Assembly (NCBI GenBank): GCA_018697195.1
Contig: CM031858.1
Location: 88,069,277-88,133,276 of the forward strand
Length of the DNA stretch: 64,000 nucleotides
Direction: 5' to 3'
DNA from: Certhia americana
Taxonomy: Eukaryota > Chordata > Aves > Passeriformes > Certhiidae
Every line of letters starts with the position of its first letter. Positions within the stretch are counted from its first letter, which is position 1. The notes below the pieces were generated by a model. That model was not told the DNA's origin. It did no database searches and worked only from the letters and a program-made list of their open reading frames with translations. Of the stretch, positions 1-13,200 are shown in pieces. The translations under genes and the position numbers were made by a program.

Positions 1-3000
1 TCCAGCCCCAGGGCATAGCCTGAAGCAAAGGACATAGGAGTGTTTAATTTGCATGACCTACTCCTTTGAAACTAGAAAACCAGGCCAAAAATAATTTCCT
101 TGGGGTCTTTCCATTGATTTCCTTGACTTGAAGGCACTGTAAAAATACAATACAAGATATATAAATATTCAAGCACCACTCACAGATCCACTTCTGAATA
201 GCGTGAAGAAGAGAGGAAATAAAAGTACCTAAAAAGTCAGGGCATGGATGATTACATGTGTATTCAAAGCATCAGTATTAAAAAAAAATAGGAAGGAGGA
301 GGAGACCTTAAGCTTGAGTAAAGCTCTGCTGCAATACATGGTAACCACATCATATTTCAGACACAAATCCACATGGAAATATATCCTCTCCTCAAATTCC
401 CTATCTAGCATTTTGTCAGAGGCCACCGTTTCCTTCACAGCTTCTTCTACAAAGGGTCTGTAACATCACCATTTATCTCAGAAGATACACACACTTGTCT
501 GATAAATATTTTCCAGCGTTTATATGGATGTTTTGGGACACTCTGACCTCAAACGTGAAGGTCAGCCAGGGGCATCTTTTGAGTGGGGTGAAAGGAAGGC
601 CTGTGTGAAAACAGGCAGCTCAGGTGTTGGTTATTCCTCCCCGCCATGAGGCAAGACCAAGGCCATCTTGTGCAAGAGCACATTGCAAGGACCTGCGGGA
701 GCTCTGGTCCCAGAGCACTTCTCCATCTCACCCCGGGAGAAGGGGTTAGCACCTCATTTGTCAGTCACACCGAGCTGCTGAGAGCCAGAGGGCAGGGATT
801 CCCACCACCCCACTCAGTTCAAAGGGATATGCTAAATATATGCAAAGGCTGTGAAATCAGATGCAATAGGGAAAGGGAAGGCTGATTATCTGTGGACCTT
901 TTAAAAGGCTGGTTGCCTCAGGCAGGCAAAAAAAGGCTCCTCGGGACACCATACACACTGGGTCATGTTATGCTTACTTCTAAGCAGAGTCAGTTAGCAT
1001 TTTTTCCCCCCTCCTTCAGCAGTAAAATTAGAGGTAAAATCAAGAGAAAAGAAAGTGTGTTGGCTCAGATCAGGGCTGATTTAGTTGAGAGAACTTTCTT
1101 GTCACTATAGCGGAAAATAATTTTTGTGGACAATATAAGAATTCAATCATGTTGAATGGATAGCAGTAGCCAAGATTATATTGCCATACATTTATGCACT
1201 GGCATGTGAGGACATGGCTCATTCTTCTGTTCATTATCAGTCAAAACTCAGATTCCATAAAAGATGAAAGAATTACATTTTTGGAAGACAGTTGATGTCT
1301 GATCACAAAGTGCTCAGAGGCGTGTGGTGACCCTAAGCAGAGGAAATGGAGAAAACAGGTCTCTTGGTGCCCTGACTGGAATAGTTATGCAAGAACCAGG
1401 CACAAACCACTCCATTATCTAGGGCAGGCACAGTCCCCAGGGAAGGGAAAGGCAGGGAGCTCCAGGCAAGGAGAGGTGTTGTCAGGGACAGGAGGGTGCG
1501 TGCGATGCAACGTGGCAGCAGATGGCAGCGACCAGAGGCTTCTCATCAGGGAGGAGAGATGAGTAACTCTCTCAGGTGACTCAGTCGAGATGTGATCATC
1601 TAAACTGCACAGAGGTCTGGGTACCCCTCTTCTAGAAAGCAAAGACTGCTTTCTAATTTCTGTCAAATCCCTGACCAGAGGGAGGTCAAGTGGTGCCAGC
1701 AATATTTCTGGCCTGGGAAGACTGACTTGTCCAAGCCGGCAAAACTGACTTGAAGAAAATTAGGAGAGCTTGGGTAAGCTACAGGCAATTTCTGTGACAG
1801 GATTATTTGAAGGGTGGAGGTGAAATAGGAAGACAAATCATTTAAGGAAGAGCAAGCACTATGGTCAGATCATTATGTACTTGTATAACACTTAAAGAGT
1901 GATCAGACATTTTACAAAACAAATAAAAATCCATAGTCTGAGACCCTTATGCTCTAGTCAGAGGCATAACAGGATTCATGACTGAAAGGCAAGAAAATGG
2001 AGATTGAGGGATATAATAATAAGTATGAGGGATATAATAATAAATAATGTGCTGAAACTAATACAGGACAAACTTAAATTGAAATTAAAATTCAAATAGA
2101 TCATTAAGGCCATTGCAAAATGATCCAAGAAACTTTATTAAATATTCCATTTATCACACCTGAGCAAAATGCATGAAAGGACTTCTCCCTAGAGGAATTC
2201 ACAAACTGTTTCACACAGAAGGAGCAGAGGTGGGGTTTCAGCAAGGGGAATGCAGAAACAATGCAAACAGCAGAGTACTGGACACAAGCATTGGCCTCTA
2301 TGGAAATTGTCTGATTTGTCTGCAAAAAATGCAGAACAACAAATGTCATATAAAGACCCATTACACCAGTGATATATCACTCAACTGAGGTTTTCATAAA
2401 CACCAAGAGTGTTTTTGGAAGCTCCTTCTGTTTTGCCAAGCATTAGGGCTGCACCTGTATCCTGATTTCCAGAAAGACAGGGGCTTGATTCTTTGTCATC
2501 TTGCTTCCTAGTAAATCATCTAATACTGTGAAATTTGTAATACTACTCTGTGTCCCAATACTACCACCACACTTACTTTACAGCTGTTTAAAAGACAACC
2601 TAGGATGCAAAATAGCTGTTATTTAGTAACATTTTTCTCTAATATTGAAATATTGAATGCACACAAGACCAATTTACAGGATTTTTATGCCAGGAAGTCT
2701 GCTGGTGTAATTGCTAAATACACAGGACCTAGATTGGGATCAGCTCTCAGGGCAATTTTATTGATTTCCTCATTCTATTTCTGATTTCTTATACTCATTC
2801 CTCACTGACTTAGCAGCAGTGAAAGTCATGATCAGTGCTAATTCCTAGAAAAGTTGGGGCAGAGAAGAGAGAGAGAGACTCTCCTCACATTCAGCACAGC
2901 AAAATGACTCTGGGAGTAAACTAAACCACATCTTCATCACTAGGTGAAGTAACATTTGCAAATCACGCCATCTTTCAAAAAAATTTTCATTGTTCTACTT

Positions 3001-6000
3001 TACAAATCATATTCCAAAAGTAAAAACATTTCTCAAGAAGTTGGTGCATCATTCACAATTTTGTTTTTCTACAGAAACTTGCATAGGACCTTAGGAGCTG
3101 ATAGCTCAGAACTAACAGAATGTTCTGAGTAGCATAAAGTTTTTTCCAGTGTGGCTGAGCCTGAACACACTCACTTTTGAACAGATAAGATAAATAGAAC
3201 AGATAAAGCTTGCCATCTAGAGGAACTGCACAGAATCCACTTTTCTTTCTGCTGAACCTGTTCTTGAAGTTACTCATTTGAGTGTGAACATGAACAGACC
3301 ATAAGGAGCAAGTGAGATGTTTTAGTATTGATCATAACTCACTAGCTACCAAAGATGATAGGCATAATAGGGAGACCTTGCCAGTATAAAGATCTCTGCT
3401 CCATCTTGCTCCCACAACTACTCCATGGTGAGATTCCCTTCCTACCACTTTCTGTGTAAAAATGAGAAGGGATGGCAGAGGGGTGAATCCCTGCCCTGAT
3501 ATTTTGCTGAGGTGGAGTTTGGAGGATAGGTGGGAGAAATGCCTCAAGGGACTGAAATATCAATTCAGGACATCATTCTCTGCTCACCACAGAAAGACAA
3601 TTTTTTAGACCATGAAGATCACAGGTATAGAAAAGGATCCAGGCCACAAGCTATTTGAGCTGCCTGAAAAATGCAGCTGAAAAAGTAGGGGTAGGATTCT
3701 ACAGCTGTGTCCTGCTAAAATCTCATAGTTACATTTCAGTCCCTGGGTAGGAGATGCCTCTTGGTGGGAGCCCCAGAGCAGCCACATATGACTTGCTTGG
3801 TAAAGCTGACAGGATCTCCAACCCCTCGTGTGGATTGGAGTGGAAGGAAGGTGACCATGACGGGCAGGCATGAATGCATCCTGGCAGCAAGGCCAAGGAA
3901 AATCAGGTCTCCTGCACTTGAGGTAAAAGCAGGCTGCCCTGGCTGTGTGCAATCTAGTCGAGGCTGCTGTGCCACTCACCCAGGCTAAACACACAAAGTG
4001 ACTTGCAGCTACTTTCTCTTGCATAAGAGTGTGTTACGTAAGCACCAGCAGTGGTGCAATTATTTGTCTGGATACAGCACTGGGCACAAGGTCAGTGACA
4101 TTGTTTGTTAAATTGCCTCAATTTCAGACCTTAGCTTCCGCCTCAAGTGCAGATGCTTCAAAGAGATTATGAGAAGAATAAGTACCATTCTCATTTCACT
4201 GGATGGAAAGTAATACATTCTTCCAGCTTCAGGCCTAGCAAAAACAATAAACAGAGCTTCTCATGAATTTCCATTACATTTGGGAGAACTTCATGTAATT
4301 AAGCAAATAGCCCCGTCCTGCTTCTCTTGAAATCAAAAGGAGTTCTGCAGTTTACAGGAATTAAAAATAGCAAAGTGTTCACTGTGCTTTTGCCTTTTCA
4401 CAGTCACACTGATATCAGAAGAGTCACGCTGATGGAAGTCAGTGAGATGCTGCCAACTTACACCGGGGTGGACACGACTGATTGTGAGCTGTCATCCCTC
4501 AGGCTAATTATGAACTCATCAGTTTAAGGATTCTTCTGAATTCACTTTTAGGGATCAGAGTGGTTAATCCTCCAAACCTGGTTTTTACCCTTACAATAAC
4601 ATACCTCAGTACCTATATTTAACTTCTGAGTTACCACTCCTTTGGGCTGGGAAACTGATAACAATTAGATGAGTCGTCCCCAGATCAGCGCTGGCCTCAT
4701 ATTTCACCCACCCTGCTGTACCCTATTGTTTAATCATACCTCACTCCTCTTAATGAGACTCATTTATCTTTCTCTCAAGTTTCATACTATTTCCTGTACT
4801 GATTTGGTGATGAAAGCAACAGAAACACTGCTAATTGATGCCTTTCAGGCGGCATTAGCCCTTGCAAGAACATCAATCAGTGGTGGTAAACATCTGTCTG
4901 GTAAGAATTTTCCTTTTTATATTCCACTTTGGAAATTTAAAAATAGCTAAAGCTGTGCTGATAAAGGATGAGCAACACACAGCCTTCAAGTTAGAAATTA
5001 CAAGCATGGGGAGCATGGTAACAGAAGTCTCTCAGATCTCTGGTGGCATGGTGGTGATTATAAGATCAAGTTAAGCAGACTGACAAAACCCTTTCATCAA
5101 GAACTGCCCTTTGCACATTAAGTTATATGAGGATAAGTCTGTGAACACAGTGCCCATAATAGTCTGTGTGCACTGTCAGACTGTGTCAGCTCAGGGACAG
5201 CAAGAGTATCCAAGTTCAGCTATTACTTGAAAAGTAATCACCTTCATCTTTGGCCCACATTTACCTTCCAGAAAGTAAAACTCAGGGAGAAAAGCAGGAA
5301 CTGACTGACTGAAGTGTCCAGGCTTGTGCAGAAGTAGACTGACCACTTTGGTCCTTAGTCAAAGCAGTTACTGCTGCTTTCTGGGACAAATGGAGAATGA
5401 TCCTGACGGTCACACAGAGAGGGCTCTTTGTTTTCAAGAGCACTTGCCCCTAGGTTCATGCCTTGAGGGCACTGATATGCCACAATTGCCCTGAGTAGTC
5501 TCCCAGAACCCCCTTCTATACCTGCTCATCCCAAGAGACCTATGTCAGCCCCATCTGGGCACTCCATACAGCGCTGCCCTCTGCTGCAACAGGCTGGGCA
5601 TGAAGAGTGCTGGAGTTAGAGACACTTTTTGATCCCTTTGTCACCAGCCAGGTGACACACTGCTATATTTGGTGCTGGCCTGGGGCTGAGGGAAATATTT
5701 GATAACCTCTCAAGGACTCTTCTCCCTCCGTTTTGCTGCTCTTCTCTAATACGCCAGGATGATGTTCATCCTTGAAATCAATTGACATCACTGTAAATAT
5801 TGAACTCTTAGGAATCTTCCAAGTGATCTGCTGGAAAAGCCCGACTTTGTGCAACTCCTCTGTAGTTCAGCTAGATAACATGCATATGAGGATATCCCAT
5901 CAAAGGGAAAAAGAGACCATAAAAGCAAGAAACGTTGACTGACTTACTTACAACCTCTGCCTGGTAATAAAAGGCTCAGCTGCAAGGATTTTTAGATTCA

Positions 6001-7332
6001 CAAAACTCAGCTGCTATGCTTGCAACATGAGCCTAATACAACAGAAAAAAAAAAAAAAACCCAAACAACTTAAAAGTAAAAAAACTGGGAATTATTTTGA
6101 GCTTTGCCACCTCAGCAGATAAAGAATTTTGGTTCTAGCATCTTCTCAACTTCTTCACTGCACAAACATCCTACTGATCCTGCTTCTTCATCACCTTGGA
6201 ATTCATGTAGGTTATTCATCACCTAAGCATGGGGATTTCAGAATGATACTTGAGGGAGGGTTCTCTGCTCCCATGCGATTATAGTTTTTATCCATATGTT
6301 ACACTGGGACAAATAAGCATGCCAGGTGCCAGGGAAAGAAAAATGAGGCTGCTCAGCAGTTCAGGCCTTATTTTGTTCCTGTGATTGCCTGAAAATCTCT
6401 CTGACCTATTCTGCCTGATTCACACTTTTTGCACTGTATATGCTAAAGAGAGAAGCACAAAGATACAGTTGTGAGCAGCTGTCAACTTCCTCTCGCCTGC
6501 TGGCAGTGAAACAGCTGATTAACTGCTTTCAGATGTGGTTCATTTAGTAAATTACGAAGCAGTATATCTTTGTCTAAAGTTTCAGAAGTACTTGGGCTGC
6601 ATGGATATTTGACTATTGCACTGTTTAATCCACTCAATTTTTATTAAGCATTCAGCTCATACTTCTAGAAAATCAAATTCATTAAGTATCCAAAACTGGG
6701 CATGCAGAAATGAAATTGCCTCAGTTGCACAGCAATTTTCTGAATATTGTGGAGATCCATTTAGAACATACCAAGGGAAGCAAATATCATTACTGCCAAC
6801 CTAGAGAGGAAATGTGAGTTTACTCAGCAGAGGAGTTTAGTTCTGCTGCTGACTTCATTCAGAACAAGACTGCAATGAAATTCCTGTCTTGCAAAGAATG
6901 TACTAAACACCGTCTCTCTCCCTATCCTTGAAAATAAACCCCCAAATTTTCCTTGATTAAGTCAAAAGAAGAATCAGTCAGTGAGTCAATGGTAACAGAC
7001 TTACACACTGAACTTAGTGTAAGGTCTCATTTAAAACTAAATTCAGACACACTCTCTGAGGAGAAAAAATGGATGTATCACAGCCAAGTTTCTAAACTGA
7101 TAATAATGTAACTTTTTTGAACAGCTTGCCAGGGAAATGATGCCTGCATGAACTGTGTGGCCTTTCTCACTCATTCACCAAAAAGAGCAGATGGAAGAAT
7201 GCTGTGCAGCCCTGTAGGTCAGCGATTTTTTAAGTTCTCTGGTTTAAATGCTACAGCATTCAGCACAAGATATTTGAAGTCATGCATGATACTTCTTACT
7301 GGAGAGGAAGGTCTGAGAATTGAAGAACATGA
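1..7332. other. Intergenic sequence, no gene recognised
   Basis: Downstream flank of MOCOS. Open frames are short, overlapping and without recognisable motifs. The longest, about 139 codons on the minus strand at 3605-4024, has Cys/Trp/His-rich composition typical of a chance frame. Small features are a 21-bp tandem duplication near 2.0 kb, an A18 run at about 6.04 kb and GA-rich microsatellite sequence near 2.87 kb. In human, FHOD3 lies downstream of MOCOS on the same strand; I see no FHOD3 exon here. Confidence 0.6.
2005..2047. repeat. Two-copy AT-rich tandem repeat, 21-bp period
   Basis: The string TGAGGGATATAATAATAA occurs at 2005 and again at 2026, followed by a TAAATAATG continuation. 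It is a short local duplication with no sign of function. Confidence 0.8.
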
Positions 7333-7672
7333 TGTATGAGGAGAAGCTGAGGGAGTGGGTTTCTTCAGACTAGAGAAGAGAAGGCAAAGGGCAGGGCATA
7401 CAATTACATATGGACCTACATATTACGTAGAGACAAAACCAGTCTTCCCAAAAATGCACAGTGGAAAAATAAGAAGCAACAGCCAGAAGCTGAATTTTGG
7501 ACTAAAGAAAGATTTCTTCATCAGAGGGTGGAAAAGAAAAGGAAGAGGTTGCCCAGAAACATTGTTGGAGAGACTCAAAACTCAATTGGATAAAACCCTG
7601 AGACACCTGGTCTGAAGCTTAAAGAAGTGTTTTGAACTAGAGGACCTTCAGAAGTCCCTTCAAACACAGTTA
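7333..7672 (+). mobile_element. CR1 LINE 3' fragment, plus orientation
   Basis: Diverged CR1 3' region. It begins with the GAGGAGAAGCTGAGGGAGT-type block, continues through an AAGAGAAGGC segment, GATTTCTTCATCAGAGGGT and GGTTGCCCAGAAAC. It ends near GAACTAGAGGACCTTCAGAA, equivalent to the CR1 terminal TGGACTAGATGACCTT region. The reading frame is destroyed; apparent open frames inside it are residual. Confidence 0.8.
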
Positions 7673-10033
7673 CTCAGGCACTGACAGCTCCATTACCAAG
7701 AGGCTAACCAGAAATTAATAAATGCTAGTAGTACTCAAAACAAAATTTCACATGAATGAATTCATGTAAAGCTCATAACTCAAATTTAAAAAAAAATTAT
7801 TAAGTTGCTATTGCATGGCAATATTTTGGCTCATTAAATGAGAAAAAATCCGGCTTATAATGAAAAAGGATTCATACTGAAATTCACAGATTTCTAATCT
7901 CATGTTGTTTTCATCTAGTTTTACTTTTCAACAGAAATGGGAAAAAGCTAAAAGATGGAGGGGGGAGTTCACTCTTAAGGCAGTATTTCTCCATTCTCAA
8001 GTCCATTCATGAATATGTAGCTGCATTTCCAGATGGATTACTGGAGTCAGGGTCCTATTGCCATAAGGGCACCAAGGGGTCTTGTTCTCCTTACAGGCTC
8101 TTAAGATGCTTCATCTCCTCTGCCATTCATGTTCAGACATCCTCTTCCTGACAGCTGCCGTTATTTCTTCCATGGAAAATCCAGGTTAAGAAAGGCTGAG
8201 TGTATGTCACAAAAAAGCCAGCATCAAGAGGTCAAAAATCATGATGTTTCTAAACCATTAAGTCTTTCTACGGATAGAAAGCTTTTCAGCTTTTCATTGC
8301 AGTACTAAGGTCAGAAGCTACCTCTTTCTGAGAAAGAGTGCATCTCTTCATGAGGCCTTCACGTATGATTTTAAGGTTTGCTTTGTCACAAAACTACATT
8401 CATTAGCAACTAGATCTCCATGCCCATACCCAGCATGAGTATCTCTGTCAATAATAAGCTGATAACAACACTATTTCAGTGACTTCTATCCATGACCTGG
8501 CAGTCAAGGGGCGGTAATTACAAGAACTGGTAAGAAGAACTGTGGTTTGGATGTTCAAAACCCCAAGAAATAGCTTTTATTTCTATTAATGCATTCTAGA
8601 AGGCTTAGATAGTTTCATTTAGTTCTGTTATTCACTTTTATACTTATTTTCATATTCTTTTTAAACTTAATTTTCTTTCTACAGAGAAAGCTGCAGAAAG
8701 TCAAAGTATAATGCCATTTTAATTTTAAAAAATGCCATTATTTTGCTGTATCCTGGCACTTCCCATCTGATACCACTTTGCCTCTCAATCTCTACCTGTT
8801 CATTCTGGCATAAAGATTATCACTGCAGACTTCAGAAAAATAAGAACACCTACTTAAAGTAAATGTCCTAATCTGGGCAGTTTCTGAGAGAGATGTGTGT
8901 GTATGTTAAGGGATTTCTCTTTCAGCAAACATTCCTCTGAGCTGTAATGCGATACCTGACTGTATGCTTCTCCTCCTAAGTGCTGAATCACTCCCAATTT
9001 TCTTCTCTTTGACAAGTGTCATGACCATTTTTCCAAATGGCTGGTTGTGTAATATCACCACTCAACTAACTTGTAGTCTCTCAATTCAGAAAGCTGTGTC
9101 TTGTTCAAGTGTTTTCAAAGTTCAATTCCTCTGACTAGATGGAAATTATAGTTTAAACAAATATTCTGCCCATCAGTATTTTGGGGATGATAGATACAAT
9201 CAGAAGAAACACAACCCAGGTTATAATGACCCTCCCAATCCAAACAGTCTTATTTGAAGCAGAATATTGATTAATATATATGTAGATAAATATGTTAATT
9301 GCAATACCTGACAATCTCATTTAGATCACATACAGCTTCTTAATTACATGATTGATGGTTTGTATTGTCTTCTCACTTTGCAAAAAGGACTGGTAGGAAT
9401 CCACTTACATTTTTCTCAATGTTTCATGCAGGTCCCTGCTTCACACAGCTCTCAGTCTTGCTTGGTTGATTTAACCAATTGTTTCAGATTACTCACTCAA
9501 TGAAACCTCAGGTTTTCTCTTCCTCAACATAGTCTTCATTTTGCATGTAAATAGCTCCAAATTACCATGCTTTGCCAGGGGAAAGGCAAAGGAGACTGAA
9601 TGAATACCAAGTGATTCGATGATGCCAGTAGGAGACATAAAATAGTATAAGAACTTGACAGAGTCCTTCCCACAGAAAAAAACATGCACAACCAGTTAAC
9701 GAAAAGTCCTCCGAGGCTGGTAAGCTAAATTAACAATGACTGTTGGCTTTTAATTGTTTTAAAAGTCTTTGTCCACTTATATAACTCCTGTGCTACAGCA
9801 CAGGGTAGCAGTGGCAGCATTCAAACATTGTTCCTGCGCCACTGTGCTCTCTCTCTCACTCTCTCTCTGTCTTCTTTTCTAACTGACCAGACATTTCTGA
9901 AGAACACTGTAGCTTTTTTCAAAGTTCTGGCTGACAGATCAAGCAACTCGGACAAGAACCTTCTCTTTCCAAGCGTTAAATCACTACCTCAAGCTTTAGA
10001 TAGCCAAACACAGAAAACTTACATTCTTACAAG
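7673..10033. other. Intergenic sequence, no gene recognised
   Basis: AT-rich sequence between two CR1 fragments. No open frame has recognisable protein motifs. A TC-rich microsatellite is at about 9.85 kb. Confidence 0.6.
9847..9874. repeat. (TC)n microsatellite
   Basis: CT dinucleotide run interrupted by single CA and TG units. Confidence 0.8.
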
Positions 10034-10282
10034 CATAGAGCCATTTAGGCCGGAAAATATCCTTAAGAACATTGAGTCCCAGCACAGCCAAGCCCACCAC
10101 TAAACCATGTCCCTCAGAACCACATCTGTGAATCTTTTAAATACCTCCAGGGATGGTGACTCAGCCACTTCCCTGGACAGCCTATTCCAATTCTTGACAA
10201 CCCTCTTCATGAAGAAATTTTTCCTAATATCCAACATAGGCCTCCTGTGGCACAACTTGAGACTGTTTCCTCTTATTCCTTA
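10034..10282 (-). mobile_element. CR1 LINE 3' fragment, minus orientation
   Basis: The plus strand shows the reverse complement of the CR1 3' region: CCATTTAGGCCGGAAAATAT, then ACTAAACCATGTCCCTCAGA, AATACCTCCAGGGATGGTGA, GACAGCCTATTCCAATTCTT and GAAGAAATTTTTCCTAATAT, ending CTTGAGACTGTTTCCTCTTA. These blocks are diagnostic of avian CR1. It is better preserved than the copy at 7.3 kb. Confidence 0.93.
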
Positions 10283-13200
10283 AAGCAGAATCAAAACAAA
10301 CATTTGACCCAAGAAAAATTTAATTTCAGTATTAAAGGGTTTGCTGGGAGAAACTTTGACAGGAAATGCTAAGGCTCCAAGGATAAGAAATAACTGAAAG
10401 CACTTGGCTAAACCAGTGAAATTACAAATATTTAATACATGACTCACGGGAATTACATCCATGAATGATGGATACTGCAGAGGCTCTTCTCCATTTGTAG
10501 AATGGGTTCAGCAGTTCAGGGCCTTCTGTAGTCTTCTAGTTTTCTGTAGCTTCTGGAAATAATAACTCACAAACTTTTCAACAGCTTTATCTGATTCATG
10601 TATCATAAGTACCAGGAACAACAAACTTGATATTAGATCACTGCTGGCTTTTAAAACACAGACTCGTAGAAAACAGCCCTTTTAGAAATCAAAAGCTAAT
10701 TTCACTTCTGGACTGAGGAATCATCTCTGCATTAACAATCTTGGCCAGAGTGCTTTAATCCAGATGGAATGTTTACCTCTGAAAGCCAGCAAAAAGCATG
10801 AGAGGGGCTTAAATATGGAATATACTGGTTATTTAGGAGAAGCTGATATTGAGTTCCAGACTTGAACTGTGTTGAGAAATTTTGGTTGCAAGTTTGGAAT
10901 AGATTGGCTCACATAAGAAATTTGGTTTAACACAGAAATGCACCTAGCTGTAGGCTATGTAAGAGCAAGGGAAGGGGCTTTTTATTTGAGATCAGTGTCC
11001 TTTCAAATTTGCCATGAAACTGCTGTAGTAAATCAAATTCCCTGATTTCTCATTTTGTCTTACCTGGTAGGTATTTTAAGAAATCCCTCAGCAATTTTGA
11101 GTGGCAAATGCTACACGTGTTTTTTTTTTTTTTTTTTTTTTTTTTTTTGTTTCTCTCCTTTCCCCACCCTGCCTTTGCAAGGATCTGTTCCCCAATGGCA
11201 CAATTCTTGAATACACCCTAACAGGAAGACGTCACAGCACCAGCAGAAAAATAACAAACTTTTTCTACAACAAATACTTCTGGGATTATTAGGGAGGTTT
11301 CTGATGTATTCTGCCCATGGCAGTGATGATCAAAGATGCCCCATCTCAAACTTCCCAAACATCTTTCCCTGTCCATAGTCCTGAGTGAGTCACTTCACTC
11401 CTCATGAAGGAAAACTGCCTATTTCTTTCCCACTGAAAGGATCCACAACCATCACCTCACCAAGTGACCAGGTGATTTCATGTCAAAATGGCTGGCATGA
11501 AAAGGAGGGAAGAGAAGCCTTTTCAATGGTGCCTTGCATAAGAGGCACCTCTCTGTCAATGACTTACTCTGGGTTCTCAGAATGTGATTTATGGGCCTGA
11601 AGATACCTATGTCATCTATTTTCTGGAAAAAAAAAAAAAAATCATAAACTGGGTAATGAAAGCATGTGCATCACAACTTTCTCTTTGACTATAGGAAATG
11701 TCACTTTTCTTTCTATCCCACATTTTTTTCCTGTTCACTCCGCCACTGGCACACCTACCAAGAAGTCAGAAACGTAGGTACATTTTGATTTCATCTTTTG
11801 GGGACTCATATTCATATTTCCCCTAACGGCCTATTCCAAAACACACTTGGGAGGTTCTTTTTCATTCTTGATGAAGTTCCACCTTTTACTTAAACACCAG
11901 TGGCCAGAGGAAGGAGACAAGGTTGCCTCTGCAAACCCACTGTCTCAAAATGCCCAGTGGAAAGGAGCACTCTGCTTTCTCCTCCCTTCTCTGGGGGCCC
12001 TGCCTATGCTTTCCCCAAGCAGCTGCCTCATGGCAGCTGCATAATGGGGACACAGGGATGTGACCACGTTTCACCTCCATGGCAGTGACCTATCTGTTGG
12101 GCTACAGAGTCCTGCTCTTCTTCCCCTCCCACACTCAGTGAGTCAAAAAATGCACGAACAAGTAGCTCGAAGTCATGTGTGGATACTGCTGCACTGTGCT
12201 CATGCCTGTCTCTTGCTGCCCTGTGAGACACAGATCATTACCATGTAAACCTCATGAAAAGTGAGGGACCAGCCTTCCCTGAGATTCACACACCAATTCC
12301 TCTTTAGTCTTCCCTACTGACTGACACTCCCTGACTGCAAGGAAAAACAGTGTTGGATCCCTCCAGGCGAAGGGGAGGGAAATAAACTACCTCTACTCTC
12401 ACCATCTCACCCTTAGTGAAAGCTCCAACTTCTGGATAACAGAAATGGATTCAACAAGACTGACTGGTACAAATTTTAAAGGAACCAGTGATTATGAGTT
12501 CATTTTATGCAGCTGACTGACATGTGGCTACAGACAGAGGGAACACCTCACCTGTGAATCCCGGCAGTGATGAGACATCCCTTCAGTCCTGAACCACATA
12601 CACATCCATGTGTCCAGCAATGCCCCCAAGCAGAACTGAGCACCTCATGAGCTCGAAGGTCAGGAATGCAATCATCACCAGCATTCACATCAAACACAAT
12701 ATATATTTTATTGGTTTAATTTCGAAGGAAGTTAAACACCAGATGAAAGAAGACTTGCATAGCATAATCTCTACAATTTATGAAGAATAATCACATTTTT
12801 TTATGCAGTTCTTCATTTTGATTTGGGTTTAATTTTGACAGAAAGATGACCTAAAATTTTTACTATACTTTGAAGGACACAATTGAAAGTATATAAATCA
12901 TTAACTAATCTGAAATATCTTAATCATATCAGAAAACACAGAGGTCATAAACTTCTCTTAAAAATGCTGATTTCTGTTTTGTCATTTCAGCCTCCTAGCT
13001 ATTAGAGCTTGTAACAATCCCCATTTTTACCTTGAGATTGGAGAAGGAGCTAAGTCTCACAGAGAAAGGAATGTGGCTGAATTATTAATTGCAAGTAAAT
13101 GAAGATTTGTGTTTCAAATATATAGAGGACTTCTTACATATAGCACTCTGGAAATACTGCATTAAGCACATTTATTATCCATATAAGGCAAACATATATC

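Noticed and set aside
3605..4024. 139-codon minus-strand open frame
   Set aside because: No motif, several overlapping frames, and no conserved block of FHOD3 or another neighbour.
13011..13085. Possible MIR-like ancient SINE
   Set aside because: Only a vague resemblance to the MIR 3' region; too short and diverged to assert by eye.
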